Shown: positions 31,850-45,119, counted from the first letter of the stretch. The stretch is 64,000 nucleotides of DNA from Scilla litardierei (GCA_030789695.1 JAULAV010002288.1:124001-188000); one strand, 5' to 3'. The notes: generated by a model from the letters alone, not told the origin. Numbers and translations: made by a program.

Positions 31850-33215
31850 TGTTGGAATTTCATAATTCCATATTTCTATTCCCATATGGTTTTGATATGA
31901 CAAACACATACAGTGCTACTAACTCTAATCTATGCAGATACACGTACATGCTGAGTTCCACACAATCAGATATCTTCATGCGTATTCAAACAGATATATC
32001 ATAGTTCATGAAGCTGGAAAGGCAAAGGCACCTAATCCACGACTTGGATATATAATCACTTGATAAGGATCCCCTGCAAAGAACCTTCTCAGATTCAGTT
32101 GCAGATGCAGTCTTATGTACGACTTTTTGTAATCATTGTAAAATTTACTTTTTTAGAGTTACAAAGCCTTGTAATAATATGTCTTAGTCACCTAGGTTCC
32201 ATTCCTCAGAGATCTACACTTCCCAATTTTGAAAATTCATACATCTGAAAAATGGCAACCAATAACCCCATTTTGGTCGACCAATTTTAAACCTTCGAAT
32301 TTGGCTATGGGATTGCATGAGCAAACTCTCCTAACCGTGTAGATTCTGGAACTGTCTTCCAACGTCAAAATTCTCTCTCTAAATTTTGTTCGACCAATAT
32401 GGTCATTTTGGTCGACCAATTTCAAAACTAGACATTTTGATCCCAAATTTTCAGGGACGGTTCTTGTCCATTTTCCAACGTTAACTACAGTCCCCAACTG
32501 TCCCTAAACACTATAAATAGAGGGGTAGACCGTCTCTTTCTCTTCACTCACTTTCCTCTTCTTTACTCTCTTATTTGTTGAAATCAAGTCTTTCATTTTC
32601 TAAAGCTTTAGGCCATTAGTTGTTCTTTTCTTATTTGTAAGAAGAAATCATTAGATTTCTTTCTTCGTTTAAGAACAGAAGAACTTGGATTTTTCACCAT
32701 CATTTTGGAAAGTTGTTTGTGTTCATAATTGCAAGAAGAAATCGATTGATCTCTCTCTTCTTTTATGAACCAGAGAACTTCAAGTATTATTCTTCATTAC
32801 ATATCTTATACATCTTGAAGTTCATCTTTTAAACACCATCCTTGAATTCATTCTCTGAAATTTATACCAAGGCTATAGGTGTTTTTCTATTTCATTATTT
32901 AACAGGTTTGAATCTCTGTTTAGAGATTGTACAAAGTTTGGGACACGGGGAGTGTCGCCATTTTTGTAAGTTTGTGCTTGCGGGGGCAAGTGATTATAGT
33001 GGATTGAAAATCTCTACTGGGAGTAGAGGACTGGAGTAGGATCAAGAGGATCCGAACCAGGATAAATCTCTGTGTTGCGATTGATTTATTTTCAGTACTT
33101 GTCATTTTATTTCTGTGCCATCTTTGCAAATATTAGTAACGTTTTATTTGCAACATTTTTATTATATACACTATTCACCCCCCTCTAATATTGATCCATA
33201 TAGGCTAAAATTACA
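31850..33215 (+). mobile_element. E2 3' LTR
   Basis: 1366 bp, partner of 15039-16407 with few differences. Palindromes at 32273, 32386 (variant TTGTTCGACCAA) and 32408, and TATA box near 32512. It is followed by the cctct duplication. Confidence 0.95.
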
Positions 33216-33220
33216 CCTCT

Positions 33221-33922
33221 AGGGTTGTGGCCAAATTTCTTTGGTTGCCTCTCTCTCTCAAAATCCCTCTCTTTGAATATGGGTTTATATATGAGAGAAC
33301 GGGATATGATAGAATCAATTAGAATTCCATATTTGATGGAGATGGGAAGGAATCCTAATTTGATTAGGATTTGAATGAATCTTTTTGGATATGGAGTTTG
33401 AATATGAATATCCATGGAATTCAATTTGTGTAGCTATAGGATTTGAAGTAGATCTCATTTAATCACCTTTAATTTGCATGAGATTCTCCATATCTCTCCA
33501 TCTTTGACCAAGTCTCCAATTTGCATGACATTAGAATTTGAATATATTGTTTGGAGATTTGATTTGATCTCATAGGCATACAAATAGGAATAGGAGATGA
33601 AGAATGATTTGAATTGCAATGCTAATGGGATTAGGAATAGAATCATATCTTTGATTGATTTGAATCAATCCAAATTGATTTCACCATCGCTATCCACAAT
33701 TGACCAAGTCCAAGTTGCTATATGAATAGCAACTTCTCCATCTTCCAATTTGCTATGTGAATAGCAATTCCTTCATTAATTGACTTAGTCATCACTTTGA
33801 AGATTTACAAGCATGCCACTCCTAAAAAACACTTATCACACACATTAGAGCGTTCACACATGTTTGTTATCATCAAACACGAAGTCATCGATCATTGAAT
33901 CCAACACACGTTGTATCCAACA
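33221..33922 (-). mobile_element. Element C 3' LTR, segment 3 of 3
   Basis: It resumes the C LTR after E2 at agggttgtgg, the same string at which the other C LTR is cut by E3. The sense start TGTTGGATACAACG is at 33922. A sense TATA-like CATATATAAACCC lies at about 33283-33293. With segments 1 and 2 the LTR totals about 1970 bp. Confidence 0.85.
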
Positions 33923-33937
33923 ATCTCCCTTTTTTGA
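33923..33937 (-). other. Element C polypurine tract
   Basis: In sense orientation CATCAAAAAAGGGAGAT directly precedes the LTR start. GGGGGAGCAT-type copies also lie upstream in sense near 34080-34155. Confidence 0.8.
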
Positions 33938-35563
33938 TGATGACAAACTATTATAAGATTTGTACCAACGTTCCAAATAATACATTATGACATGTGTGTG
34001 TGAAGTGTGATAATAGGAGGGTATGCAACGATATAACACTTGATGTACAAGCATACAAGCATGCAACAATATAACAATGCTCCCCCTATTTTCATGCTCC
34101 CCCAATGAACATATATTCACATACTCACATATTCAATTATTCATTAATGCTCCCCCTTAAACCAATATTCATATATGCAACATATGAGCATTAATTCACA
34201 CACCAAATCAATCAAATCTTGTTCCATATTTTCTTCCCCTTTTGTTATCATCAAAAGTGTATAAACGAAGTCTAATTTATGTCACATGCACAAATAGAGT
34301 ATTATAGATTACAACTAGCACTTGCATGTCATTTTTCTTAAAATAAGCACTTCAAATTCAATGAAAATTGTAACCTAGACTTCATCACCATCGTGTAAGT
34401 GTGATGATCAAATAATTGAAACACAAAGGGAGAAACTCTTTAGAAATCAACCAAAACCAATCCACATTTTCCAATATATATGATATCACTAGGATTGATT
34501 TTTCCCACCTCATTAAAAATGAGTTCAAGTTACCACACCTGAAAAACATAGCCTATAAGAACTCTTAGATGTAGGGGTGGCATTGCTTGACGAGTAAAAT
34601 ACACCAACACTTAAGATTACACATATAGCTTAAGTTGGATAATCGTTAGTAGTATACTTGCCATGAATTGTATCCATTTTACATACGAAGCAATATTCTA
34701 TCCTTTTCATTTTTCTTGTTTCATATTCAATTATTTTGTGCTCAATTTTTATTCATGGAAAATACACATCATATCCATTAGATTTATCAGTTATTTTCAA
34801 CCTACATTCACTTTCCAACATTTCATAAAAGATTCTCCACTTGTGCAACAATATTCAATACTCGTGGAAGTGAAGGTGTAGGTGTAGAAATCACGTTATT
34901 CAATTCATTAAGCATGTCATGTCTACTTAGGAATTCTAACATGCGCATGTAGCTATAACAATAATACAATGATTTCTACAAGGATATGAATGATATTCAA
35001 TAATAATACTCGAATGATACAAAGAGAAAAGATATTCATTAAGCACCCATTTTTTTTGCTTTTTATCCTTTTCTTTTTTTATATTTATAAATAATGACTC
35101 AAGCAAGGTAGAATTAAGCAAACTAGCACGCAAATAAAAAATAGTTCAAGCATGCAAAATCTATGAAGGTATGCATTAATTTCAAAGAAGAAGATATACC
35201 TTTGCGTCGCTGTTTGGTTAAGGAGCTATATAATGAAAATGTTCAATCCAAAACTCCTCGCCAAATCTCCATCGCACCTACACGGTAAATGCTATGTGTG
35301 ACCTTGGAATCTAATAAGGTCCACTCATGTTAGCCAATAAAGTTTTAGCAACCCACACTTGTTTAAACTTTATTTTCGTGTTCCTAAACTTGCAATTATA
35401 AGATGTATGACCAACACTATCAAAAGTAAAGCACTTTGGACGCATATTTTTGACAATAGTAGGCACATTGTGAATTTTCTTAAATTTGGCTTTTCAACAT
35501 GTTTCAAACCAAATCCAAGTCCTCGTCTATTATTGCCATATAATTGATTTCCAAGAATGATAT
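33938..35563 (-). other. Element C non-coding interior
   Basis: About 1.6 kb between gag and the polypurine tract where pol would be expected. No protease, integrase, RT or RNase H motif was found in any frame, and no extra ORF like those of E1 and E2. Confidence 0.7.
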
Positions 35564-37207
35564 CTAGAGATTGTTAGATTGTTTTCCTATGGAAAATTTC
35601 TTAATATGCAATTCAAGACTAGAGACTTTGGATTTTAATAATGCATTCTCATTCACAAGCAAAGTACATTTACTAATAAAAGCTTTCTTATTGTCATCTT
35701 CATTCTTTTTCATGATTTTAAGCTCGTTATTTAGCATGCACAATTTATCATTAAGCTCTTTAATCACATAATATTTTTCAGTTTCAAGCTTAATTAAATC
35801 TTGCGTAAGCATGCTAACGTTATTCAATAAAGAAGGACAGGTAAGACAAATAGCTTTTTCATGCAACCTAGAGTTCTCTTTTTCCAACAGCGCAATGGTA
35901 GAATTACAAGCAACAAGTCTTTCTTTCAATTCATTTGTGTCATGAAACATGTCGCAATTTTCTTATTGTAGCTCACCGTTAGAATTTTTAAAAGCTTCTA
36001 ATGTGGATTCACGTTTTTCTAGAGTAGATTCTAGGTTGTCAATTTTATCTTGCATATCATTAATAGTACATTTTTGCTTATCAAGTTCAGCTTGCATTTC
36101 TTTACACAAATTCAGAAGATCAACTCTTTTAGTGCAAGATGTTACCTCATCGTGTTTTCCTATCAAGCAGACGAAGGAGTGCACAACTTCATGATCCTCA
36201 TCCTCAGCTTCACTGTCCATGTCCCACGTTAGCACTTTGGCTTTTCCTTTCTTCTCTGCAACATTAGCTGTTTCTTGTGTGCAATGCTTCATATAATGTC
36301 CATTCATGTTGCATTTAAAACATGTGACATGGTCAGTAGCAGTCTGCTCAGAAGATTTTTAGCACAATTAAAGTTATTGGAACGATTAAACCCGTTTTGC
36401 ATTTCTGCTCTTTCTTGAGGAGTTCTGATGAATTTCCTGAAATTTCTGACCATCAGCGCCATCTCCTCATCGTCATCCTCGACATCTTCTCTAGCTTGAA
36501 GAGCTAGTGGTTTTGCTTCTTTGTCCATCGCCTCTGGTTTCTCTCTAGCCTCCATATTCTACAGCTTAAGCTCGTGAGACATTAAATTACCTATCAAGTC
36601 CTCCACCCTCATCTGAGATATATCTTTCACTTCTTGGATGGCAGTGACTTTAGGCCTGAACGAGCTTGGCAGCGCCCTTAAGATTTTCCTGACATGTTTA
36701 AGGCTAGAGTATGGCTTACCGAGGAAGCTAGACTTGTAGATGATATCGGTGAACCTTGCAAACATCGCTGCAATAGATTTTGATGGTAGCATGCGAAAGC
36801 CCTCGTACTCTATACTCAGCAAGGCAAGTCTAGACTCCTTCACTTGTGACGTTCTCTTATGCGTCACCTCCAGCGTATGCCATATTTCCTGTGCAGTTAG
36901 ACAATGTGAGATACGATTGAATTCAAATTTATCGAAAGAACAAATGAGCACATTCATGGCTTTATTATTCAAGGAAAATCGTTTTTATCATTGTCATCCC
37001 ATTTATCTTCAGGTTTTAACATTTCAGTATCTTGAATTTTAATCATGGGAGGACTATAACCTTTTTCAACATATTCCATATATTATAATCAACAGCTGCT
37101 AAGTATATTTTCATTCTAGATTTCCAATAAGCATAATCTACACCATTAAATCTAGGGGGTCGTGATATGGACTGACCTTCAGCAAAAGCATAATCAATGG
37201 AATTCAT
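35564..37207 (-). pseudogene. gag: Element C copia gag, frameshifted
   Basis: The start at 37207 follows the primer site and shows RPPRFNGVDYAYWKSRMK, the UBN2-type N-terminus. Pieces are 36559-36972, 36304-36555, 35963-36307 and 35564-35950. The zinc knuckle CFKCNMNGHYMKHC spans a frameshift near 36310. Coiled-coil-like helices (LEKENSRLHEKA, LESTLEKRESTLEAF) make up the C-terminal third. At least three disruptions. No pol follows, so C was a gag-only copia element. Confidence 0.88.
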
Positions 37208-37234
37208 GGTCAATCTAGGCTAGATCCAATATCT

Positions 37235-37246
37235 TCTCTGATACGA
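37235..37246 (-). other. Degenerate primer-binding site of C
   Basis: The sense sequence TCGTATCAGAGA is recognisable as a mutated TGGTATCAGAGC next to the C 5' LTR. Confidence 0.7.
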
Positions 37247-37248
37247 CT

Positions 37249-37400
37249 TATTGGATCTGGATCTAAGCCTAGAGGGGGTGAATATGCTTATAAAAATTCT
37301 CGCGCAACCCACGAGAAATCACACGTAGTTATAATCACATGCAGGGTAAACAATAAGCAATCACAGATGCACAACAGATTTACCCTGGTTCGGTCGCACA
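37249..37400 (-). mobile_element. Element C 5' LTR, segment 1
   Basis: Matches 6204-6355; the terminal TG has become TA. It is cut at 37400 by a hAT MITE. Confidence 0.88.
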
Positions 37401-38006
37401 TAGGGGTGGCAAAATGTGCGCGACCCGACCTGAACGCGGCATCCTTAACCGGGTATGGGTAGGGGCCAATCCGGGTCAAGTAAGAAACGGGTTGACCCGA
37501 CCCGACCCGGATAAAATCCGGGTCGGGTATGGATTTGGCATGTCAACCCGGATGACCCGATATCGACCTGGTTTACTTTCTCTCTATATATAAAAAATTT
37601 ATAATACCTTTAATACACAGTTGCAATGTGAGTTGTGCTTATACAATTTGAATTGTTGTTCTCTTCTTTAAGAGTCTTGGATTCAATTCCCTTCACACAA
37701 CTTTTTTGTTAATTCTATTACTTTCGTTAATAAAATGGTAACATTAATTATACTTCCTTGCTGTCATCAGTGCAGTTTAAGCGACGAGCTACTAGAAATT
37801 ATGCAACACTTAATAAATTGTCAGTGGCTCTTAATAACTAGCTGGATATCGAAAAGGAGCAGTAGTGTATAAGTCAAATCTTAACCCGACGGGTTAACCT
37901 GAACCCGACCCGAAAATTTTCCGGGTCACCCATCGGGTTAGGGTTTACCCATATCCGGGTCTGGTCGAATCTGACCCGACCCCACCCGACCCGTTTGCCA
38001 CACCTA
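37401..38006. mobile_element. hAT-type MITE (606 bp)
   Basis: Terminal inverted repeats TAGGGGTGGCAAA / TTTGCCACACCTA are flanked by a perfect 8-bp duplication gtcgcaca (37393-37400 and 38007-38014), the hallmark of hAT transposons. Subterminal regions are dense in CCCGACCC and GGGTCGGGT repeats, typical transposase-binding arrays of this group. It does not code. The uninterrupted site is seen in the other C LTR near 6345. Confidence 0.95.
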
Positions 38007-38014
38007 GTCGCACA

Positions 38015-39159
38015 CACGACCTACGTCCATCCCCGAAAGCAAATACTATATTAGAAATGTTACCTAGTACAGCCTGTAGCTAGAGCACACACTCTACACT
38101 TGTCTGGCTCTCAGTACCTGCACTCATCAAAGTGCTCAACAAAACTGATTTTAGTATATGCTCTCACTTGACTAGTCCCAACTAGCCAAGTCCCTCTTGT
38201 CTAGCACGCACCAGACAAGACCCTAAAAGTACACAAAAGTGGTAAAGTTTCCCCTACAGAGATCGTTACTACTACACACAAATAATAGTAAAAGAGTTTA
38301 GAGATCTCAGTGTGTAGGCGTAGTCATCTCTATCAATCGGCACGGGCCAGCTGTCGTCTGGCAAGATGTAGATATCTCGTCTCGTCTGTAACTCAAGTTA
38401 CCGCTCTCGCTTGACTCCTCTTCGAATATTGCGACCTTATCTTAATGGTGCAGCAGCAGTGCATGGCCTGAACCCAGCACTGCATGGACTAAACCTTGCA
38501 GTGCATGGACAGAGCCCTGCAGTGCATGGACAGAGCCCTGCAGTACGTGCGCAGCCCCCCGCAGTGCACGCACAGCTCTCCTATTGAGTCTTCAACTTGT
38601 GGCCAGAGGTGTTTGTATGCTCTTTGGAGATGTTGAGGCTGCTCCCTTGTTGTGTGACTAGCACCAATGATGATCCCCTTCTTCTCTTGCAATGGTGTAC
38701 GATGATGAAGGCTTGAGCTTTGTGCAAGGGTGAAGGATTTGGCTATGGAGCAACTTGTGGTGCCTTAGCTTAGGATGCAACATGCAAAAAAGGGATATTC
38801 AAGGATGTTGCGGCCTTGATGTGTGCTTGGGCTATGGAGTTGCACAAGGAGATGTGGAGAGTAACTTGGAGATGTAGCTTGCATCCAAGGGCTTGGAGGA
38901 GATGAAGAACTGTGGCCTGGGAGATGATGAAATATATGAAGATATTCAGAATACAACTCTTGCTAAAATAAATACCACTGATTTAATACAAAGTTTAAAA
39001 TCAAAAAATATCACCATGTTGTAGAGCACCGAGTTGTGATCGTCCTGGCGCAAACGGTTCGTCGATCCAAGCTCTAGTGGAGAAAGTTATGCACTTTTTA
39101 GCGTCATCCATCGAGCTCCTTGCAAAGTTGCAGCCATGAAGCTTTCCTCTAGGGTTGTG
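38015..39159 (-). mobile_element. Element C 5' LTR, segment 2
   Basis: Continues the C LTR and matches 6360-6602 and 14170-15038. It ends at agggttgtg (39151-39159), where gypsy element E3 begins; ttgtg is the likely target duplication. The rest of this LTR is not in the window. Confidence 0.88.
38456..38572. repeat. 21-bp tandem array in the C 5' LTR, six copies
   Basis: GCAGTGCATG-type motifs start at 38456, 38477 (variant), 38498, 38519, 38540 and 38561, exactly 21 bp apart. The other C LTR has five copies. Confidence 0.93.
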
Positions 39160-40951
39160 TGATTGACTGCGAGGCATGTACAATCCAAGTTGGATGCACA
39201 CGCTCGCATCCCAAGGGTAGGAGTGTCAAATGCAATATAATCTCGTGAGTACGGGGTCGAATCCACAGAGACAATTCGTTTCACGTTCACAATCTCGATT
39301 GGTTAAGAAATGCTAAAGGTGTTGGTGCAACCAACTAATCTAACAAGTGCGGTGAGTGGAAGTGTGGGGTGACAATGTCGAGCCAAACCCAAGGTAGGTA
39401 GGGTGGAGACGAGGTAGGAGCTAATCAAGTAAGGAGAAGTGTGTGGAATGGGATGTCATTAGGGTATTGAGTTGATTAGCAATGTGTTCACTCCAAATGA
39501 ATCAACCCACACATCCATTTCAAGGCATGCGGGGTTGTGCATGTAGATAATGCCCTTAAGGCACACCACCGTTCTACGGCCCCACCAAGGGTAATGCACG
39601 ATTCATTCGTGTGTTGATTAGTAGGTTGGAATCCCTAACTTAAGCTCGTGAGTCAATCCTTCCATCCGTGTCAATAGAATGCAAGGATGGTGCACGTAGG
39701 TGTGACCCTTAGTGTACACCACAGTTCTACGGCCCCGCTAAGAGTGATGCACGACTCAATTAAACCTAGGGCACAACCCATCAATCAACACTACTAGCAT
39801 CCATTTTAAGGCATGCTAGGTCTATTAAATGCAAGAGATGAGCAATAACTATTCAATCACACAAGCCCTAATTAACCCAATTCCACACACTATTGGCTCT
39901 AGGCCTTCATAATGAAAACAAGATAATAATCATTCAAAATAAGAGCACAAATCTTCATTACAAGAGATTAAGAAAACAACTATCTAATGAATCTCACTTT
40001 CATTCAATAATCATTCACAAATTCATACAAATCATTTAGAACAAAAGAGGGGAAGAAATCACCAAGAGAAACCCAAGATTTCCCCTCTTTTGCTCATCCT
40101 CCAAGCTTTCCTAGCCTTAAGCCTTTGGGGAAGAAGATGGGGCTCTCCTAGCCCCAATGGCATCCAAACCCAAGCCCTACCCTTTGGGGAAGAAGATGGG
40201 GCTCTCCTAGCCCCAACAGAACAGTAAAAGATGGGGCTCTCCTAGCCCCAATGGAACAGTAAAAACCCATATGGCTGAAGATCCCATCGCTGGAAACGCT
40301 ACAGGCGCACAAAACCCCCAAAAATCAGCCTATCGGGTCGGATATCGGGCTTGCGGGTCAGGCACTGGCCGCCCGACCCGCCCAAAACAAAGCCGCGCAT
40401 GCCTGGACTCAGTTGGAGGCGTGGCCGGGTCAGATCTCGGCCCAGTCTCGCCCGCTCGCCTGCATCAGTGGACGGGCGCTCAGCCCGCCTCGAAAACGGG
40501 CGGCGCCCGTTACCAAACGGGGGCACGCGGGGAGTGCGTGTCCCCGCCTTCTAGATTCGCCCACAATCGAACGGATGTGATGGCGCCGCGTGGCGCCACG
40601 TGATTACGCCGCGTGGCGCCACGTGATTGCGCCACGCGGCACCCCCATTTAATTTTCTATTTTCCCTTTTTAAACCCGCTTTTCTCCTCCAAATAATTCA
40701 CCAAAAATACCTAGAAATCCCAAAAAAATCCCAGAAAATTCCGGAAAACCCCAAAGACTACCAGGAGTACCAAAAAATAGGAGAAGTAGAAATTAGCCCA
40801 TATAATGATGTTTTGTGCAAAGAATGCAAATAAGCTCTAATATGAAACATAAAGCAAGTTTATACCCAAAAGATTAAGGTTAAGCCTAAACCTTAGCACA
40901 AAACAGGGGTAGTTAGGGGGTATAAATATACATTTTTCACCATGAGTCACA
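39160..40951 (-). mobile_element. 3' LTR of gypsy element E3
   Basis: 1792 bp, TG...CA, the same length as the 5' LTR of E4. It is followed in sense-upstream direction by the polypurine string CTAGTTGGGGGTG. It contains repeated GGGGAAGAAGATGGGGCTCT phrases (40128-40250) and a G-box-bearing 23-bp repeat (40585-40634). Frames within it (for example near 40271-40603) are GC-rich LTR sequence. Confidence 0.9.
40585..40634. promoter_or_regulatory. 23-bp repeat with two G-boxes (CACGTG) in the E3 LTR
   Basis: GTGGCGCCACGTGATT occurs at 40590 and 40613, 23 bp apart, with a partial third copy. Each copy combines the palindrome GTGGCGCCAC with CACGTG (40597 and 40620), the core bound by plant bZIP and bHLH factors. 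The related E4 LTR has different motifs in the corresponding part. Confidence 0.75.
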
Positions 40952-42150
40952 CCCCCAACTAGCATTTTGCTAGTCCCTAGCAAAACAAGCGATAATTTCG
41001 GATTAAATGGAAAAACATGCACCAAATTCAAAATGTCATCATGGTATACTTCATATGTTATTTCCAATTGATTACAAAGCTAATATACACAATGTATGAA
41101 ATAAAATAACAAATGACATTCTCCTCAATCCAATTCCAAGAAAAGTAAGGAAATAAGCACCATATGGCATTCTTTGGGAAGATGCGCACATGGCAAAATT
41201 TTCATAATTCAAGGAAGTGGCCAAAACCAAAAGAAATTTCTTCTGAGTTATGGAAGATGAGATTGAATCATTCATGAAGCTTATTCTTTCATTTATTCAT
41301 TCAATTTTTATTTTTCTTTTCATTTTCTCTCTTTTTTGTATTCTTTTTGTTTTAGTATGTTTATGTTTGGCATTCACGCAATAATGCCATGAAATGCAAA
41401 CAGGGCCACATTTGCATACACATGATAACGCTATTTAGGCAAATGGATGTAATGATCTCCCTAAATCTCTTCTTTGGCGTCCTTCCCAATGTTTCGTGGG
41501 GCACCGGCTACTCAATTTGATTAGAAAAACCATTCACTTATGTTAATTCTATTTCTCATTCTAAACATGAATTATGAACTCATCCACCCACTCCTTAGGA
41601 GGAAAACAAAACATAACTAATGGCCACATCCTATCCAATCAAAAACTAAGCCATTCATTCCAATTCATGCAATCACTTACACCAAACTATTCCCAAATTA
41701 TTTCAAAGAGAGTATCAAAACATATAAAATCGTTTCATACATGGCATATTAGCATTTGACTCCAAAATGGAAAAGAAATTAAAACACGCCAATCAAACAT
41801 CTATAAATTTGATACTAAAGTAATAATCTGAAAAAATTGCATTCATTAAGCATGTATGGACTAAGCAAAGGAAATGTGATGGAGGCAAGGATGGAGGCAT
41901 CAAAATGGTATGCTCAAAATGAATGAATGATGATGATGAATGAGAAAATTTTTATTAACATCAAAATTGTTCAAAACTACCTAAAACTAGCATCCAACTT
42001 CATAGTTTACTCCCCCAACTAGAAATGACCATTGTCCGCAATGGTTGAAGTGAAACTAGATATTATTCAATGATGCTAGAGGTAAAACACACATACTAAA
42101 GCAAATATGCAAAAACAAACTAAACTTAAAAGTTTATTTTTTGTCTCTAT
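40952..42150 (-). other. E3 interior, non-coding 3' part
   Basis: It holds the polypurine tract at 40952-40965 and sequence matching E4 58638-59833. No pol motifs were found. A second GGGGGAG-like string (sense) lies near 42010. Confidence 0.75.
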
Positions 42151-43857
42151 TTACACTAAGGAAAGGAAGGAATACACCTTAGTAAAAGGCTGATCCCGAA
42201 TGTGTAATGGTGGAGGCAGCTACTCTAACATCTCCTTCCGTTCCTCCGCCAGCTGCTTTGGAAATGAAGCTCCTCCCCTTTCATTGGATCCAAGCAACAC
42301 AGCTCCTAGCATCTCCCTAGAATATGCTCATGTGTCCCGCGGGAGACAATCTGTGTGAATCCAAGGAAAATAAGCAAGACTTCCAATGAAGGAAGTCCAA
42401 ATAGGGTCGTCATAATAAAAATAAGGAGATGAATATATATGATGACAATCTGAATATAAGATATATGGAAATGAAGCTTGAGATTCAGATATGAAGGGAA
42501 AAGTATGATGAGAACTTCCCTGAATGGCGATGATATCGTCTGGCTGATGCGACTCCTCAGGAGGAGGGTGAAATGGTTGCAGGGGCAAGTGTGGAGGAGA
42601 AGGCAGCACAGGCTCAACGTAGATCATCTCACAGTCACTGTCGCTTGCCTCATCCTTGCCATCGAAGGTAATGGCCTCTGTAGTAATCCCTGGACTCTGT
42701 GGTCCACCCTGAATAATGTCATCCTGGATGACAGACTGATGTGTATCCTGAGGTGTCTGAAGTGATGGCTGTTGAACTGAATCTGAATGGAGGGAGGGCG
42801 CAGGCTCCAAAGTAGTCTGTAGGCTGTGTCCCGTGCACTCATCCTCCTCAATACCACCATATCAAACCATCTCAGCAGTCCATCCAAGATGCTTGCACAC
42901 CTCCAGCTGTGGTAATGGATTAGACAGGTAATGTGACTCAGGCTCTCTGATGTCATCTATCTCACTCTCGCCTGGACACACCATCTCATCATCACCACCA
43001 ACACAACAAAACTGCATCGTGTCGCCAACATGGGTGACACACACTCCATCATCTGTCTCCTCCTGATCCTCAATACACAATCTCTCAATGTCCTCTACCT
43101 GGCTCTCATGCAACGCATCCTCCTGCTCTGCTCTGTATCCTATGGTGTCACAAGAAAAAGAGCCCAAAAGTGGCTCCTCAGACTGGCACTGAACCAGCTG
43201 CTCTGCATCCTGAAGTGGAACTAGGGGCTGGCCACCATCCTTATATCCAAGTGATGGCTCTCCAGATGATGCAGTCTGCTCCCACTCTGTAAGGTCCCTC
43301 AGGTACAACCATGCATCATCTGTCGTGTAGGCAAAGAAATCTCCACTGCTGCTCATCTGCACAAAGTCCCGTGTCGACGGCTTCAACCCTGTGTAGAAAA
43401 TCCGAAGTAGATCCTCTGCGCTGAAAGCATGGCATGGACACCCAAGCACTAAATCATCTAAGCTTTCCAAAACCTGACAGTAAGTCTCACCGTCAAACTG
43501 GACAACGCTCGCCATGAGCTGCTCAAATGCCTGGTGCATCTGTACCCGATTCCTGTAATAAATAGGAAAGAAAGCTCGAAGGAAATCAGTCCGAAAAGAA
43601 AGCCAAGTAGAAAAAGAATCTCAAAGATAAGCATCAAACCAAATCTTAGCATCATTTCTCAAAGTATATGGGAACACTTTAAAATAAATAAAATCTGCAC
43701 AAGTGTTCTTATCAAACAAATCCCAAAACTATTCTCTATACCATTTTTCAAACTTTTGCATAAATGAACTAGGATTTTCCAACCCCATACCGTGAAAGAA
43801 CGGTGGTAGTTGGGAATCCTCCATATAAGCATCGCTAAAGTTTGAAAATGAATCCAT
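42151..43857 (-). pseudogene. gag: E3 gypsy gag, one frame with several stops
   Basis: A single reading frame of 569 codons starts with MDSFSNFSDAYMEDS and ends KVYSFLSLV. A retrotransposon Gag domain (PF03732-like) sits at about residues 35-150: TLRNDAKIWFD, SFRTDFLRAFF and CHAFSAEDLLRIFY blocks. The remainder is acidic and glutamine/proline-rich, with no zinc knuckle. Interruptions are single-codon stops only (after WYRE, in the AYL block, after TAEMV, after CLPRDT), with no frameshift. The E4 copy is collinear. It is followed by no pol, so the family is gag-only. Confidence 0.85.
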
Positions 43858-44022
43858 AAGAAAAAAAATTTATACAAAAGATTTATAAAATAAAAGAAAG
43901 AAAGAAAGAAAAATGACTCAAAAAAGTATAAAATAAACAATAAAAAAGACTCAACACTAAGCTGGAAGTACTACACCTAAAGTGTCCAAACCCAACCAAA
44001 AATGTGAGTGTGAAAACCGTTG

Positions 44023-44040
44023 TCCCCGGCAACGACGCCA
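44023..44040 (-). other. E3 primer-binding site (tRNA-Asp)
   Basis: The plus strand reads TCCCCGGCAACGACGCCA, one mismatch from the tRNA-Asp 3' end, as used by plant Athila/Tat gypsy elements. It lies three bases from the LTR. Confidence 0.9.
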
Positions 44041-44043
44041 AAT

Positions 44044-44885
44044 TGATTGACCGCGATGCGTGGATAATCCAAGTAGGATGCACACACTCGCCTCCCAAGG
44101 GTAGGAGTGTCAAATGCAATATAATCCCGTGAGTACGGGGTCGAATCCACAGAGACAATTCGTTTCACATTCACAATCTCGATTGGTTAAGGAATGCTAA
44201 AGGTGTTGGTGCAACCAACTAATCTAACAAGTGCGGTGAGTGGAAGCGTGGGGTGAAATGTCGAGCTAAACCCAAGGTAGGTAGGGTGGAGACCGAGGTA
44301 GGAGCTAGTCAAGCAAGGAGAAGTGTGTGGAATGGGATGTCATTAGGGTATTGGGTTGATTAGCAATGGGTTCACTCCAAATGAATCAACCCATGCATCC
44401 ATTTCAAGGCATGCGGGGTTGTGCACGTAGATAATACCCTTAAGGCACACCGCCATTCTACGGCCCCACCAAGGGTAATGCACGATTCATTCGTGTGTTG
44501 ATTAGTGGGTTGGAATCCCTAACTTAAGCTCGTGAGTCAATCCTTGCATCCGTGTCAATAGAATCCAAGGATGGTGCACGTAGGTGTGACCCTTAAGGTA
44601 CACCACCGTTCTACGGCCCCGCCAAGAGTGGTGCACGACTCAATTAAACCTAGGGCACAACCCATCAATCAACACTACTAGCATCCATTTCAAGGCATGC
44701 TAGGTCTATTAAATGCAAGGATGAGAAATAACTATTCAATCACACAAGCCCTAATTAACCCAATTCCACACACTATTGGATCTAGGCCTTCATAATGAAA
44801 ACAAGATAATAATCATTCAAAATGAGAACACAAATCTACATTACAAGCTATTAAGCAAACAACTATCTAATGAATCTCACTTTCA
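44044..44885 (-). mobile_element. 5' LTR of E3, interrupted
   Basis: Matches 39160-40003. It breaks at 44885 in the string ctttca, where element L starts. The remainder is not found in the window, so E3 does not close here. Confidence 0.88.
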
Positions 44886-45119
44886 TGTAGAGGAATATGC
44901 CCTCGGATCATTTGTATTTGATGCAAATGATAATTTAAGCTTAGATAGGGACTATTTTGCATTTGATGCAAAAGAGATTAAATGTGTTTTAAATAGTTTA
45001 AGACAATATTTAATAAAATAAATGCAAGGAAAAGTTCACGGGTAAGACGGGAATGTCCCGGTCTAGACCCAGGTTCGAACGGCGTCCAAATCGGACACCA
45101 AATGCTCAAGATATGCCCA

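Larger units (their letters stand above)
15039..33215 (+). mobile_element. Copia element E2 with extra ORF and acquired DNA (18,177 bp)
   Basis: LTRs of 1369 and 1366 bp, TG...CA, flanked by a perfect 5-bp duplication cctct (15034-15038 and 33216-33220) in the C LTR, whose other copy reads tttcctctaggg uninterrupted near 39145. The interior holds a primer-binding site, gag, pol, extra ORF, a long non-coding tail with a secondary insertion of about 7 kb (roughly 24070-31315), and a polypurine tract. Ordinary copia elements are about 5-10 kb; the excess is mostly the acquired segment. Confidence 0.95.

Noticed and set aside
40271..40603. 110-codon GC-rich frame
   Set aside because: It lies inside the E3 LTR, is not conserved as a frame in the related LTRs, and has no recognisable domain.
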